In this document: positions 18,901 to 26,934 of the stretch, one piece after another | How the letters are laid out: each line of letters starts with the position of its first letter | Position numbering within the stretch: position 1 is the first letter of the stretch | Assembly (NCBI RefSeq): GCF_001428625.1 | Contig: NZ_LMIE01000006.1 | Coordinates: forward strand, 38,673 to 102,672 | DNA: 64,000 bases | Direction: 5' to 3' | Source: Hydrogenophaga sp. Root209 | Lineage (GTDB): Bacteria; Pseudomonadota; Gammaproteobacteria; Burkholderiales; Burkholderiaceae_C | Notes under the pieces: generated by a model | The model's database searches: none | Seen by the model: the letters and a program-made list of their open reading frames with translations, nothing else | What the model was told of the DNA's origin: nothing | Position numbers and translations under genes: made by a program

Positions 18901-21900
18901 GCCCATCGACGCAAGTCCAGCGTGGCGCCGCCGTCCAGTTGGAGCACCCATGACTGCGACAGATTCGTGAAAAACCCTTCGACACTCATCAAGCCTTCGG
19001 TATCCAGGTCGCGCAGCACAAGGTCGGCACCACGTCGATGCATCTCCACTCGATTTGCGAATCGTGTCCCAACGAGCACCGTGTTGGCGCCGCCATCGGT
19101 GTCAACGACCAGCGCGCGTCCCTCCACGGGCAGCACATACACGTCGTGCCCGCGTCCTCCGCGCAATTCGTCCAGTCCCCCTTGTCCATCCAGCACATCG
19201 TCGCCAGCCCAACCACGCAGCACATCGTCACTACCAGACCCAATGTTGACTCGGTCTTCGCTCAACGCAATGCCCAACAACTGATCGAAGGTCATCCAGG
19301 GATGACCCTCCAACTTCACATCACCCGTGGGCATGCCGTTTTCGGTATTGATCCACACCAAATCAGTATCTGAATACGCGACCTCCAACCCCTCGGCTCC
19401 TTCGTGCTCAACGCGGCGGATACGCAGATCATCCAGCGCAACACCCGGACCGAAGGTCAAGTCGAGCAATGGGTCGGGATCTTCGATGCGATCGAAGCCA
19501 TCTCCAAGGTCAAAGTGGTAGGTGTCATAGCCGCCGCCACCTTTCAACCGGTCGTCGCCACCGCTTCCGATCAACACATCGTCGCCAACACCGCCGTACA
19601 GTTGGTCGGCATAGCGGCTTCCATGCAACTCGCCTCCTGCCACAATCGCCTCACGCGTGACGCCACCGCCCTCAAGCCGCTGCAACAACGCAGGCAGGTC
19701 GAGCGTCTGGCCATCCCGCGTCTCAAGGGTGATAGCGGCGGCGCCCCGCAACCCGTTAACGATCAAGACTCCATCGGCCTCGCCCTGCTCATCCATCCAC
19801 GCAAGCTGTAAATCGGTGCTTCCCAGCGGGCTGCTTACACGCATTTCCGACAAGGAGAACTCGGGGCTCATCACAAGTCGCAAGGCGCCCTGTTCATCCT
19901 CCAGCCTGTCCATGCCCTGTCCGCTGCGCAGCCAAACCGTGTCATCGCCTGGGCTGCCGCGCAAGACATCGCTGCCACTGCCGCCGCCGTCCATCGAAAG
20001 GCCTTTCGCCAGAACGTCGGTCCAGGTCAAGGACCCTCCATCCGCAAAAATGATCTCCTGAAGCCAGCGACTCCCGGCCAGGTCATCGACACCCAAGGGC
20101 AATAGCAATGAGTCACCGCCATCGACGCCTCCTCCCAGCAGCAAGCGCACCGAACCCAGCGAACTCACATGCAGACGCACATCCTCTGGAGATATCCCAG
20201 CGCCGAGAAAGAGCAGATGGTTGCGGGAATCATCCAGCACCAGCTCATCCTGTCCATCCCCACGCTGCATGAACAGCAGCGTTTCGTCATGCGGCATCTC
20301 GATGCGATCGTCACCACGGCCTGCGCGCACCGACGTTTGAGTAGCGGCCACGACCATCGTGTCGTCCGCACCACCACCCAGCAGTGTGGCCATGCGAGCG
20401 CCTTCTATACCCTGCACCACCAACGGCGAGGCAATGGAGGCGGCCAAGACCGGCAAACTGATGCGTTCGCCTGACCGGAATTCCACCGCATCAATGCTGC
20501 CCCCGCGCAGTGCGCCCATCAGGATGACCTCATGGCCGGCGAACTTTAGGATCATGTCGGCATCACGACCCAAGATTTCAGTTTCTTGCAGATCGATACT
20601 CAGGCGCAGAACATCGTTGCCCTTGCCATCCTGCACTGCAGTGGTCCCTCCGGCGCTGGGGCTGAGGATCAGGTACTCGTCATCTCCGAGCCCCCCAATC
20701 AAGTAGTCATACCCACTACGACCACCCACCAGCACATCGGCTCCCTCACCGCCGACCAGAATGTCATCGCCCTCCCCTCCGTCTAGGAAATCATCTCCCG
20801 CTTCGCCAAACAGAACATCGGCACCGGCGCCACCATCGAGCGAATCATTTCCATCGCCGCCCTGCAGATAGTCGTTGCCATCGCCTCCGTCCAGCCAGTC
20901 ATTTCCGCCACCACCATGCAGGAAATCGTCGCCTACGCCCCCATACAAAGTGTCGTTGCCGTGATAGATCGGATCGAACAAGAGATCGTCGGGCCCATGG
21001 GGGCCCTCGTCACCCCAGAGTTCATCGTCTCCTTCGCCACCGATGAGCAGGTCGTCGTCGCCACCTCCGGCCAGCTTGTCGTTCCCCAATCCCCCTACGA
21101 GCAAGTCCTGCCCGTGCCATTGGCCTTGGACCACGTATGCCCAGTTGCCGCTGGCATCGCCATACATCCAATCATCACCCAAGCCACCGAAGAGTTGATC
21201 ACTGCCGCCACCGCCACGAATCTCATCATCTCCATCACCACCTTCAAGCAGGTCGTTGCCGTGAAGAGCCTCCGCCGTCCACCCAATGAAGCCCCCTCCG
21301 TCCACAAGAACTTCATGGATCGGGCCATCGCCTTCCAGCCAATCGCCGCCGGCCCCACCCATCAGGTGGTCATCTCCTCCTGCTCCCCTCATCAAATCAT
21401 CGCCAGACCCACCCAGCAAAACGTCCGCGGCATGGCTGCCCACCACCGTGTCATCACCATCACCAGCGTCCACGTAGTCACCCACGGCAAGGCCAACGCC
21501 GGTGTTGCTCATCCAGCCGTCCGGAGTGAGCCAATTTCCCTGCGCATCGGTATACCGTGCCCACGTGGGGCCACTTGCCAAGACCAATGTGCCTACCGGC
21601 ACCACATATTCATCGTCCGACTCGCGGCGCTGAAGAACATACAGACTGGCTCCGCTGAAGATCATGTCATTGCCCGCCCCGCCCACGATGTGGTCCGATC
21701 CCTCACCACCCGAGAGCAAGTCGCCTCCATCGCCGCCATCGATGTAGTCGTCCCCCCTGCCACCCGTGAGCGCATCGTTGCCCCCGAAGCCCAGCATCCG
21801 CACGCCCTCGTTTTGCATGGACGCCGAGATCACATCGGCAAAGTCCTCCTCTTGCACACCGCCTTGCAGCGTGCCATCGGGCAGCCAACTGGTCAGAGAC

Positions 21901-23831
21901 CAAGCGTAGTATCCGTAGAAGGGGTGCGCGGCATCGATCTCGTCCTGCCTCACCTCGATACCCATCTCTAACGCACGCTGATCACCCAGGTACAGCGTTG
22001 CCGGAACCGGCGGTTCGTGCTCTTGCACTTCCTCGCCCAACACGAGGCCCAGCTCGCCATCGTTCCAGCTTTTGAGGGTGATGCTGTCTTGACCCGATTT
22101 GGTACCAAGGCGCAGCGTGTGTTCGTCGATGCGGGTTATGCGGTAGTGCCCAGTGGTGTCTTCCCACGCTTCGCTGTCTTCGCTCATGCGCTTGCCGACT
22201 GCGATGGTCTGGCCGGCGAAGACCAAGCGGCCCTGCCCATCGGCGTCGAGGATCACGTCATGACCGTGGCCACTGGCGAAGGTGTAGGTGTCGTTGCCTG
22301 AGCCGCCGAGCAGCACATCACTGTCACCCCCGCCTTCCAGCAGATCGTCGCCATTCCCACCCACAAGCACATCCCGCCCACCACCCGCGCGGAACACGTC
22401 TGCGCCGCTCCCGCCAATGGCGGCATCATTGGCGAGCGCGTTGGCCTGCCAATTCATGACGCCACCGCCAGTCTGTATGTGCCAGCTGTCGGCTTCGCGC
22501 AGGCCGTCGGTTTCAAACGGATCGCTGCCAATGGCGGTGCTGGATGCAGCATCTCGCAGCAGCGGCAGCCCCTTCAGAAAATCGCTGTTGATGTCGCTCA
22601 GATTGAAGTGGATCGCACCGGATTCCAATTGGAAAAGCGTGCCTGTATTGCCTTCCGGTGCGTGGAAGTGAAAGTCCATCGCAAGGGCAATCAATGCCTT
22701 TCGCATGTCTTCCTGCGCCACGGTGCCTTCAGTGCTCTTGAGCTTGTCGACATCTTCGGTAAAGCGGCTCAAGGCGCTGGGCTGGCCAAATCCCTGGCGC
22801 AACTGGTCATTGACCAGCCGGGTGATGAAATCCTGCGTGGCAGTATTTGGGTCCGCCGCGTACAAATTCTTGTTCAGCAGCGTGCCCAGCAACTCCGGAA
22901 TTTGCTTGATCAGTTGCCGCAACCGGTCTTCAAACAGAAAGGCCGCGTGCAGATTCATGGAATGCAAGCCCAGGGCGTATTCCAGCGGCTGCGAGCCATC
23001 GCCCAGATCGATGTTGATATCGGTTCCAATCACTGTGGAAATCAGTTCCCGCCCGTACCACAGAAATTCACCCTCGTTGTACAAATTGGTTACCGCAAGT
23101 TCTCTGCGATCGAATTCAGTTTGGTCTATCTCATTTTCATATAGATTTTCTGCAACAATTTCATTGAATAGCAGACGCCCCAAATCATTGGCCGAATCAA
23201 CAACCGCAACCGAGCCTTCAAACCCCGTGCCATCAAAAAGGCCAGCAAGTGCGGTCCCTGCAAATTGACTCGTGATTGCCACAAATGCGGCACCAATGGC
23301 TATTGGATTAAGCGTATTGATCTCGAAAGGGGCTGAAGCGAACGTCGTAGCTGGACGATCAAACCAAACCGCCATATTCGCCGCCAATCCGCCACCCAGG
23401 CTGTGCCCGGTGAAGCTGATCTTGGCTGGGTCGTGCCCGTTGTCCACCGCCCAGTCTTTGACGGCCAGGTAGTACGCCATGGCATTGAGCTGCTGGCCCA
23501 GACCCAGCACCAAGGCCTTGGTGCTGGCCAGACCCACATCGGTCAGCAAGTCGGCCACCGTGTTCCAGGCGCGCCCTTCAAACTCCACCAGAAAATCCGT
23601 GCCCTTGTAGGCCACCACGATCTCGCCCGTGGCCTGGTTCAGGTAGGCACCGCCTGTGAAACTGAATGGGTTGATCGCGTTCAGGGCTTCGCCTACGGTG
23701 AAGCCCAACTTGGACGTGTCCTGCCAGTTGTCAGGTAGTTCAAGTTTATTGGTTGGATTCTCCGAACCACCGCCCCGCTGATCGTTGTACACAAATGCTG
23801 CCAAAGCTGCGTAGTCATTTACCGTAGTCAT
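15999..23831 (-). CDS. Giant RTX protein with N-terminal class-3 lipase domain, type I secreted
   Basis: A 2610-residue predicted secreted calcium-binding lipase. Residues 1-300 form an alpha/beta-hydrolase lipase: AYKGTDF (about 75-80), nucleophile elbow GHSLGGG with Ser144, and a likely catalytic His in ALGLHSMNLH (H290 or H295). RTX nonapeptides (GGxGxDxLx) begin near residue 473. They are densest at about 690-1060 and recur near 1290, 1400-1440, 1530-1570 and 1840-1910. The C-terminal part (about 2070-2490) has longer repeats of the NVENLxLxG / GNxLDN type. Within it a unit of about 163 residues is duplicated, and a DLLRFLDGVSTEQIWF haemolysin-related domain follows. The uncleaved type I signal would be C-terminal; there is no N-terminal signal peptide. 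The ribosome binding site AAGGAGG precedes ATG 23831. It lies 17 bases after a membrane-protein gene and upstream of hlyBD. Substrate and target are unknown. Confidence 0.9.
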   Translation of the reverse strand: MTTVNDYAALAAFVYNDQRGGGSENPTNKLELPDNWQDTSKLGFTVGEALNAINPFSFTGGAYLNQATGEIVVAYKGTDFLVEFEGRAWNTVADLLTDVGLASTKALVLGLGQQLNAMAYYLAVKDWAVDNGHDPAKISFTGHSLGGGLAANMAVWFDRPATTFASAPFEINTLNPIAIGAAFVAITSQFAGTALAGLFDGTGFEGSVAVVDSANDLGRLLFNEIVAENLYENEIDQTEFDRRELAVTNLYNEGEFLWYGRELISTVIGTDINIDLGDGSQPLEYALGLHSMNLHAAFLFEDRLRQLIKQIPELLGTLLNKNLYAADPNTATQDFITRLVNDQLRQGFGQPSALSRFTEDVDKLKSTEGTVAQEDMRKALIALAMDFHFHAPEGNTGTLFQLESGAIHFNLSDINSDFLKGLPLLRDAASSTAIGSDPFETDGLREADSWHIQTGGGVMNWQANALANDAAIGGSGADVFRAGGGRDVLVGGNGDDLLEGGGDSDVLLGGSGNDTYTFASGHGHDVILDADGQGRLVFAGQTIAVGKRMSEDSEAWEDTTGHYRITRIDEHTLRLGTKSGQDSITLKSWNDGELGLVLGEEVQEHEPPVPATLYLGDQRALEMGIEVRQDEIDAAHPFYGYYAWSLTSWLPDGTLQGGVQEEDFADVISASMQNEGVRMLGFGGNDALTGGRGDDYIDGGDGGDLLSGGEGSDHIVGGAGNDMIFSGASLYVLQRRESDDEYVVPVGTLVLASGPTWARYTDAQGNWLTPDGWMSNTGVGLAVGDYVDAGDGDDTVVGSHAADVLLGGSGDDLMRGAGGDDHLMGGAGGDWLEGDGPIHEVLVDGGGFIGWTAEALHGNDLLEGGDGDDEIRGGGGSDQLFGGLGDDWMYGDASGNWAYVVQGQWHGQDLLVGGLGNDKLAGGGDDDLLIGGEGDDELWGDEGPHGPDDLLFDPIYHGNDTLYGGVGDDFLHGGGGNDWLDGGDGNDYLQGGDGNDSLDGGAGADVLFGEAGDDFLDGGEGDDILVGGEGADVLVGGRSGYDYLIGGLGDDEYLILSPSAGGTTAVQDGKGNDVLRLSIDLQETEILGRDADMILKFAGHEVILMGALRGGSIDAVEFRSGERISLPVLAASIASPLVVQGIEGARMATLLGGGADDTMVVAATQTSVRAGRGDDRIEMPHDETLLFMQRGDGQDELVLDDSRNHLLFLGAGISPEDVRLHVSSLGSVRLLLGGGVDGGDSLLLPLGVDDLAGSRWLQEIIFADGGSLTWTDVLAKGLSMDGGGSGSDVLRGSPGDDTVWLRSGQGMDRLEDEQGALRLVMSPEFSLSEMRVSSPLGSTDLQLAWMDEQGEADGVLIVNGLRGAAAITLETRDGQTLDLPALLQRLEGGGVTREAIVAGGELHGSRYADQLYGGVGDDVLIGSGGDDRLKGGGGYDTYHFDLGDGFDRIEDPDPLLDLTFGPGVALDDLRIRRVEHEGAEGLEVAYSDTDLVWINTENGMPTGDVKLEGHPWMTFDQLLGIALSEDRVNIGSGSDDVLRGWAGDDVLDGQGGLDELRGGRGHDVYVLPVEGRALVVDTDGGANTVLVGTRFANRVEMHRRGADLVLRDLDTEGLMSVEGFFTNLSQSWVLQLDGGATLDLRRWAASRLQVDASDASLREQHLSAALPFLLAEPYEVFTDESASGDIYTNESLWNRINVQADGTPLLVDPSDYDTSVYSSEVLSEAWVEGIQSVYQGSQTVVVEPERIRYLGPLDLYRMQLTGSYQLPPGAFTLFLEDGYHIYQHIAAVTRVEYFYEDVSYAYWQATYHHVWREEKPVLDVLGTSGDDRIVVEASRWFESSNTSAMTGGEGADWLQRKIDRTDSTYGGAYTGDLMLGGAGSDILLGGFYADQLLGGYGADWLSGDSGDDTYYIASSDDGVDIVFDLEAYLYDAYQYQPNGDEGYGTSEWYLDEKARGLDRGEGYRDTIAFGVGIDASALHVERTRLSLPTWLIENTLLQIEPSMDVSGWDEVDALRISWVGADGVDVGSVVVADDELLAAAVGFGIERYTFADGRTLSRAQILDMISAPAALYGTNGADRLTGNTRGNVYVVNDAGDRVVEAVDAGVDVVHSSVDHTLGNNVENLILTGMSALRGTGNSLDNRIGGNDLDNRLDGRGGADWLEGGLGDDVYLVDDVGDIVVESFIAGGTDTVHSRVDYALPDSIERVYLQGTETIHARGNELDNVLYGHANSAANTLDGGLGDDAYHVGTGDTVVEGVDGGTDRVITVVNYVLDRNVENLSGNVDTGLQLSGNELNNTITGHLGDDTLHGEAGDDTLNGKSGADVMAGGVGEDRYFVDNAGDVVIEQAGEGTTDIVYSTVSYNLGSNVERIYLQGAEAINAGGNELDNILYGHVNAAVNVMSGGLGNDTYYVGAGDVVMEAADAGTDRVITNANHTLRSHVENLKGNADTGLYLSGNELNNVITGDIGDDTLDGGAGKDTLAGGAGNDTYVLGFAYGADVIKEDDATSGNTDLLRFLDGVSTEQIWFRQVSNNLEVSIIGTSDKATISNWYTGNQYKVEQFQTADNQTLLSTQVDSLVQAMAAFSPPPPGQTTLTPAQQSALSPVIAANWN
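16390..17330 (-). repeat. Diverged intragenic duplication of about 163 codons in the RTX lipase C-terminal region
   Basis: Two consecutive units start at VYLVDDVGDIVVES and YFVDNAGDVVIEQ, about 490 bp apart. They share the same ordered blocks: VERxYLQG, GNELDNxLYGH, GGLGxDxYxVG, TDRVIT, NVENL/HVENL, LxLSGNELNN and GDDTL. The DNA has diverged, so the duplication is old. Confidence 0.7.
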
Positions 23832-23848
23832 TGAAACCTCCTTGAAAA

Positions 23849-24499
23849 TTATTCAGAACGAAATTTTTCTTCCCAACGAGGGATCGCAGCCCACTTATCG
23901 GCCAGCGCTTTATATTCATCAATATCTATTTTCTGGCTGGATTTTCCCGAATTATTTCTTCGTAAACACCAAGCCTGATCCTTCTTTTGAATAGCCACTC
24001 TACTAGAGTTAATGCCTACCTCCTTTGGCAAACATGGGAGAACGTTTTCTGCCTCCCGAATATTGACAGGTAATGACATAAAAGGAACTCGCTCAAACAT
24101 CGATCCCCGCCAAACAAAACCAACCATGAAGTACTTGGGATACTTGTAGTATGTCAATTGTCGATCCCCTCTCGGAATCCCAAACACATAAACTTTCCCA
24201 TCCACCATATCCACCCGCTGTGGCATCAGATACGAATGCCAGACCTGTTTGCCGCCTAATTCCGGCAAGTCAATGGTCACCCAGCTCTGGGCGGTGCCGT
24301 AGTTGTCGTAGTGCTCGCGTTTCTGGTGGATGGTGATCACGCGTCCGTCTGACAGGCGCACCTCTTCGTACCAGCTGGGATAGCGCTTCTGGTACCAATT
24401 CCAGCCCACAGCGACAGCGGCACTCAGAACCAGCAGGCCCAGCGCCACGAGCAGCCAGGGGAAGGGTTTGGAGCCCGAAGGCGATGGGGCTTTTTTCAT
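23849..24499 (-). CDS. Single-pass membrane protein paired with the RTX lipase (copy A)
   Basis: A 216-residue protein of unrecognised family. It has a short basic N-terminus, one transmembrane helix (about residues 13-34, PFPWLLVALGLLVLSAAVAVGW) and a periplasmic domain of about 180 residues. Over residues 37-109 it differs from copy B (25000-25635) at about six positions. From about residue 110 the two diverge, keeping YPK, FERV, two Cys (PCLP and AWC) and a C-terminal YxALA. It begins in an ATGA overlap with the truncated lipase gene and ends 17 bases before the RTX lipase start. By position it could be an immunity protein, chaperone or anchor for the lipase. This is inference only. Confidence 0.75.
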   Translation of the reverse strand: MKKAPSPSGSKPFPWLLVALGLLVLSAAVAVGWNWYQKRYPSWYEEVRLSDGRVITIHQKREHYDNYGTAQSWVTIDLPELGGKQVWHSYLMPQRVDMVDGKVYVFGIPRGDRQLTYYKYPKYFMVGFVWRGSMFERVPFMSLPVNIREAENVLPCLPKEVGINSSRVAIQKKDQAWCLRRNNSGKSSQKIDIDEYKALADKWAAIPRWEEKFRSE

Positions 24500-24981
24500 G
24501 CGGCGAGCCTCCAGTTCACATCGTTCGCAGCCAGCCCGTCGCCCAGGCTGTGGCCGGTGAAGGTGATCTTGGCCGGGTCGTGCCCGTTGTCCACCGCCCA
24601 GTCTTTGACGGCCAGGTAGTACGCCATGGCATTGAGCTGCTGGCCCAGACCCAGCACCAAGGCCCTGGTGCTGGCCAGACCCACATCGGTCAGCAAGTCG
24701 GCCATCGTGTTCCAGACGCGCCCTTCAAACTCCACCAGAAAATCCGTGCCCTTGTACGCCACCACGATCTCGGCCGTGGCTTGGTTCAGGTAGATACCCC
24801 CTGTGAAACTGAATGGGTTGATTGCGTTCAGCGTGTCGCCTACGGCGAAACCTAGCTGTGTGGTATTGACCCAACCAAGAGGCACGTCAAGAATGTTCTC
24901 CGTAGCGCCTTCCCCACCTCCACCTCTTTGATTGTTGTAGACATGTGATGCAAGTGCTGCATATTCATTTGTGTTTGCCAT
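24496..24981 (-). pseudogene. Truncated lipase paralogue, N-terminal 155 residues only
   Basis: This 161-residue ORF matches the N-terminus of the RTX lipase. Over residues 51-153 it differs at about seven positions (shared AYKGTDFLVEFEGR and FTGHSLG). The sequence jumps right after the nucleophile elbow (Ser145, GHSLGDGLAAN) to DVNWRLAA and a stop. The His part of the triad, all RTX repeats and the secretion signal are missing, so an active or exported lipase is not expected. The ribosome binding site (AAGGAGG) and ATG are intact. The stop overlaps the ATG of the next membrane-protein gene, so translation may serve coupling. The C-terminal residues may derive from the leader of that gene. 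Confidence 0.8.
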
Positions 24982-24999
24982 GATGTCCTCCTTGGTTGA

Positions 25000-25635
25000 T
25001 TAGTCAGATATTGGTTTGCCGCCACCCGCCTTGGCATAAAAATTGGCCAATGCCTCGTAATCGGATAGCACGATATCTTTTCCAAATTTCCAGCGCCCTC
25101 CGCTTACTGGACACCAGCGCTGCTCTTTCGTTTCAATACGCAGCCTTTCTTCCAATGGTTGCGGAATACATGAGTAGACGTTTTTCGAAGATCTGATGAG
25201 GGCGGGGAGATTTAGGAAGGCAACTCGTTCAAATCCATCTCCATTCCATGTAAACGCAACCATGTATTGTTTAGGGTAGTTGTATATCTTGTTTTCCTTA
25301 ATACCTCTTGGTGCACCAAACACATGAACCTTCCCATCCACCACATCCACCCGCTGGGGCATCAAATACGAATGCCAGACCTGCTTGCCGCCCAGTTCCG
25401 GCAGGTCAATGGTCACCCAGCTCTGGGCAGTTCCATAGTTCTCGTAGTACTCGCGCTTCTGGTGGATGGTGATCACGCGCCCGTCGGACAGGCGCACCTC
25501 TTCGTACCAGCTGGGGTAGCGGGTCTGGTACCAGTTCCAACCCACAGCGGCAGCGGCACTCAGAACCAGCAGGCCCAGTACCACGACCAGCCAAGGGAAG
25601 GGTTTGGATCCGTAGGGAGATAGGGCTTTTTTCAT
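25000..25635 (-). CDS. Single-pass membrane protein, tandem paralogue (copy B)
   Basis: A 211-residue paralogue of the 23849-24499 gene: MKKALSPYGSKPFPWL opening, transmembrane helix at about 13-34, near-identical membrane-proximal domain (SWYEEVRLSDGRVITIHQK), then a divergent C-terminal half with Cys in SCIP and RWC. The ATG at 25635 was chosen over 25650 because it matches copy A, including the preceding GGAG-N9-ATG arrangement. It starts in an ATGA overlap with an 84-codon upstream ORF and ends 18 bases before the truncated lipase. Conserved N-half with variable C-half would fit partner specificity residing in the distal domain; function is unknown. Confidence 0.75.
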   Translation of the reverse strand: MKKALSPYGSKPFPWLVVVLGLLVLSAAAAVGWNWYQTRYPSWYEEVRLSDGRVITIHQKREYYENYGTAQSWVTIDLPELGGKQVWHSYLMPQRVDVVDGKVHVFGAPRGIKENKIYNYPKQYMVAFTWNGDGFERVAFLNLPALIRSSKNVYSCIPQPLEERLRIETKEQRWCPVSGGRWKFGKDIVLSDYEALANFYAKAGGGKPISD

Positions 25636-25886
25636 GCGGCAAAACTCCAACTCAAAGCTTTGACCGTTCTGCCAGCGCCCGCCGAGATGGTGGGAGGGTT
25701 GGAGGCATTCGCCTCAAAGGGCGCAACCGCGGCTGACAGGTGGTGCCGACCCCCATGCGGTATGGATTTAACGGAACGGTCAGCCTCAGCAGAAACGTCT
25801 TCGCCGAGTTGGCGTCTCTCCTCGCGATCCGCCGCGCGATGAGGTGTGCCAGTGCAATGCCCGGCGAAGTTTTGACACTCCATCAT
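25632..25886 (-). CDS. Small hypothetical ORF at the head of the lipase locus
   Basis: An 84-residue ORF with no recognised domain. It has a good ribosome binding site (GGGAGG-AA-ATG at 25886). It ends KALSWSFAA with its stop overlapping the start of membrane-protein copy B. The end is homologous to that of the truncated lipase (DVNWRLAA), because both encode the ribosome binding site of the next gene. It may be a real leader gene or the remnant of a further upstream lipase gene. It has no detectable lipase motif. Confidence 0.35.
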   Translation of the reverse strand: MMECQNFAGHCTGTPHRAADREERRQLGEDVSAEADRSVKSIPHGGRHHLSAAVAPFEANASNPPTISAGAGRTVKALSWSFAA

Positions 25887-26131
25887 TTCCTCCCTGTACG
25901 CGACCCGTCGTTTCAGGTCTTGCGTGTTTTTTGTGTGGAGGCGTTTTACCGATGAAGCCCACTCAAGGCCATACCTCGAATGCAGTAGTGCCCTGAGGCG
26001 GGCACGGGCGATTCAATGAATTCTTCGGCCGCGCAAGGCTTTGCCAGACTCGGGCAGATCGAAAGGGGCACCAATCCTGTGAATTGCCCTTGCTCCAAGC
26101 TTCTCCCGGAGAAGAAGGGGGAAGTGAAATA
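25887..26131. other. Intergenic region upstream of the lipase operon
   Basis: This 245-base gap must carry the promoter for the - strand lipase locus and the 3' end of queC. A short perfect inverted repeat (CTTCTCCCGGAGAAG, near 26099-26113) lies downstream of queC, but no T-tract follows. No convincing -35/-10 pair was found. Confidence 0.4.
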
Positions 26132-26863
26132 TCAGCCAAGCGGGCCGACGTAGTTGCTCCACCCCCTCGCCCGCAACTCACAAGCCGGGCAGCTCCCACA
26201 CCCATATCCCCACGCATGCCGGTGCTCGCGGTCGCCCAGGTAGCAGGTGTGGGTGTGTTCCACGATCAGATCCACCAGGGTTTTGCCGCCCAGGGTTTCG
26301 GCCAGGCGCCAGGTGGCGGCCTTGTCGATCCACATCAGCGGGGTGTCGATCAGGAAGCGGTGGTCCATGCCGAGTGAGAGCGCCACTTGCAGCGCTTTCA
26401 TGGTGTCGTCGCGGCAATCGGGGTAGCCTGAAAAGTCGGTTTCGCAGACGCCGGTGACGATGACCTGGATGCCGCGGCGGTAGGCCAGCGCGGCGGCGAG
26501 CGTGAGGAACAGCAGGTTGCGGCCGGGCACGAAGGTGTTGGGCAGGCCGTTTTCTTCCATGCGAAAGGCCATGTCGCGCGTGAGTGAGGTTTCGCTGACC
26601 TTGCCGAGCACCGCGAGATCGAGCACGTGGTCTTCGCCCAATCGATCGGCCCAGGCGGGAAAACGCTCGCGCAGTTCGCGCAGCACCACGGGCCTGGCCT
26701 GCAGTTCCACGCTGTGGCGCTGGCCGTAGTCAAAGCCCAGGGTTTCCACGCGCGGAAAACGCTCCAGCGCGTGGGCCAGGCAGGTGGTGGAATCTTGCCC
26801 GCCGGAGAACAGCACGAGTGCGCTGGTGTGGTGCGGGGTGTTGTGGAGAGGGGCTGCGGTCAT
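26132..26863 (-). CDS. queC: 7-cyano-7-deazaguanine synthase QueC
   Basis: QueC converts 7-carboxy-7-deazaguanine to preQ0 with ATP and ammonia in queuosine biosynthesis. The 243-residue protein has the PP-loop [11 protein letters not shown] near its N-terminus and GFDYGQRH. It also has [16 protein letters not shown], and the zinc-binding cysteines in HTCYLGD and GCGSCPAC. Length and motifs are complete. It lies downstream of the HDOD gene and the flagellar operon, separated by a CCCTCTCCC/GGGAGAGGG hairpin, so it may be a separate unit. Confidence 0.95.
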   Translation of the reverse strand: MTAAPLHNTPHHTSALVLFSGGQDSTTCLAHALERFPRVETLGFDYGQRHSVELQARPVVLRELRERFPAWADRLGEDHVLDLAVLGKVSETSLTRDMAFRMEENGLPNTFVPGRNLLFLTLAAALAYRRGIQVIVTGVCETDFSGYPDCRDDTMKALQVALSLGMDHRFLIDTPLMWIDKAATWRLAETLGGKTLVDLIVEHTHTCYLGDREHRHAWGYGCGSCPACELRARGWSNYVGPLG

Positions 26864-26897
26864 GGGCGGGATGGTAGCGCGCGGGCCCTCACCCCTG

Positions 26898-26918
26898 CCC
26901 TCTCCCAGAGGGAGAGGG
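26898..26918. repeat. Intergenic hairpin repeat CCCTCTCCC-N3-GGGAGAGGG
   Basis: A perfect 9-bp inverted repeat with a three-base loop between the HDOD gene and queC. Similar elements are common between genes in many proteobacteria. It could act as a weak terminator for the HDOD gene. Confidence 0.7.
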
Positions 26919-26934
26919 AGCTAAAGCCGCTCCC

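Noticed and set aside
16390-22400. Dense short repeats that could resemble a repeat array such as CRISPR
   Set aside because: The periodicity is 9 codons and encodes GGxGxDxLx RTX motifs in one long frame; repeats are degenerate and lack unique spacers.
15999-23831. RTX protein as an acylated pore-forming toxin
   Set aside because: No hlyC acyltransferase gene is adjacent and the N-terminus is a lipase rather than the hydrophobic pore domain.
26095-26131. Inverted repeat after queC as an intrinsic terminator
   Set aside because: The stem is short and no T-tract follows on the - strand.
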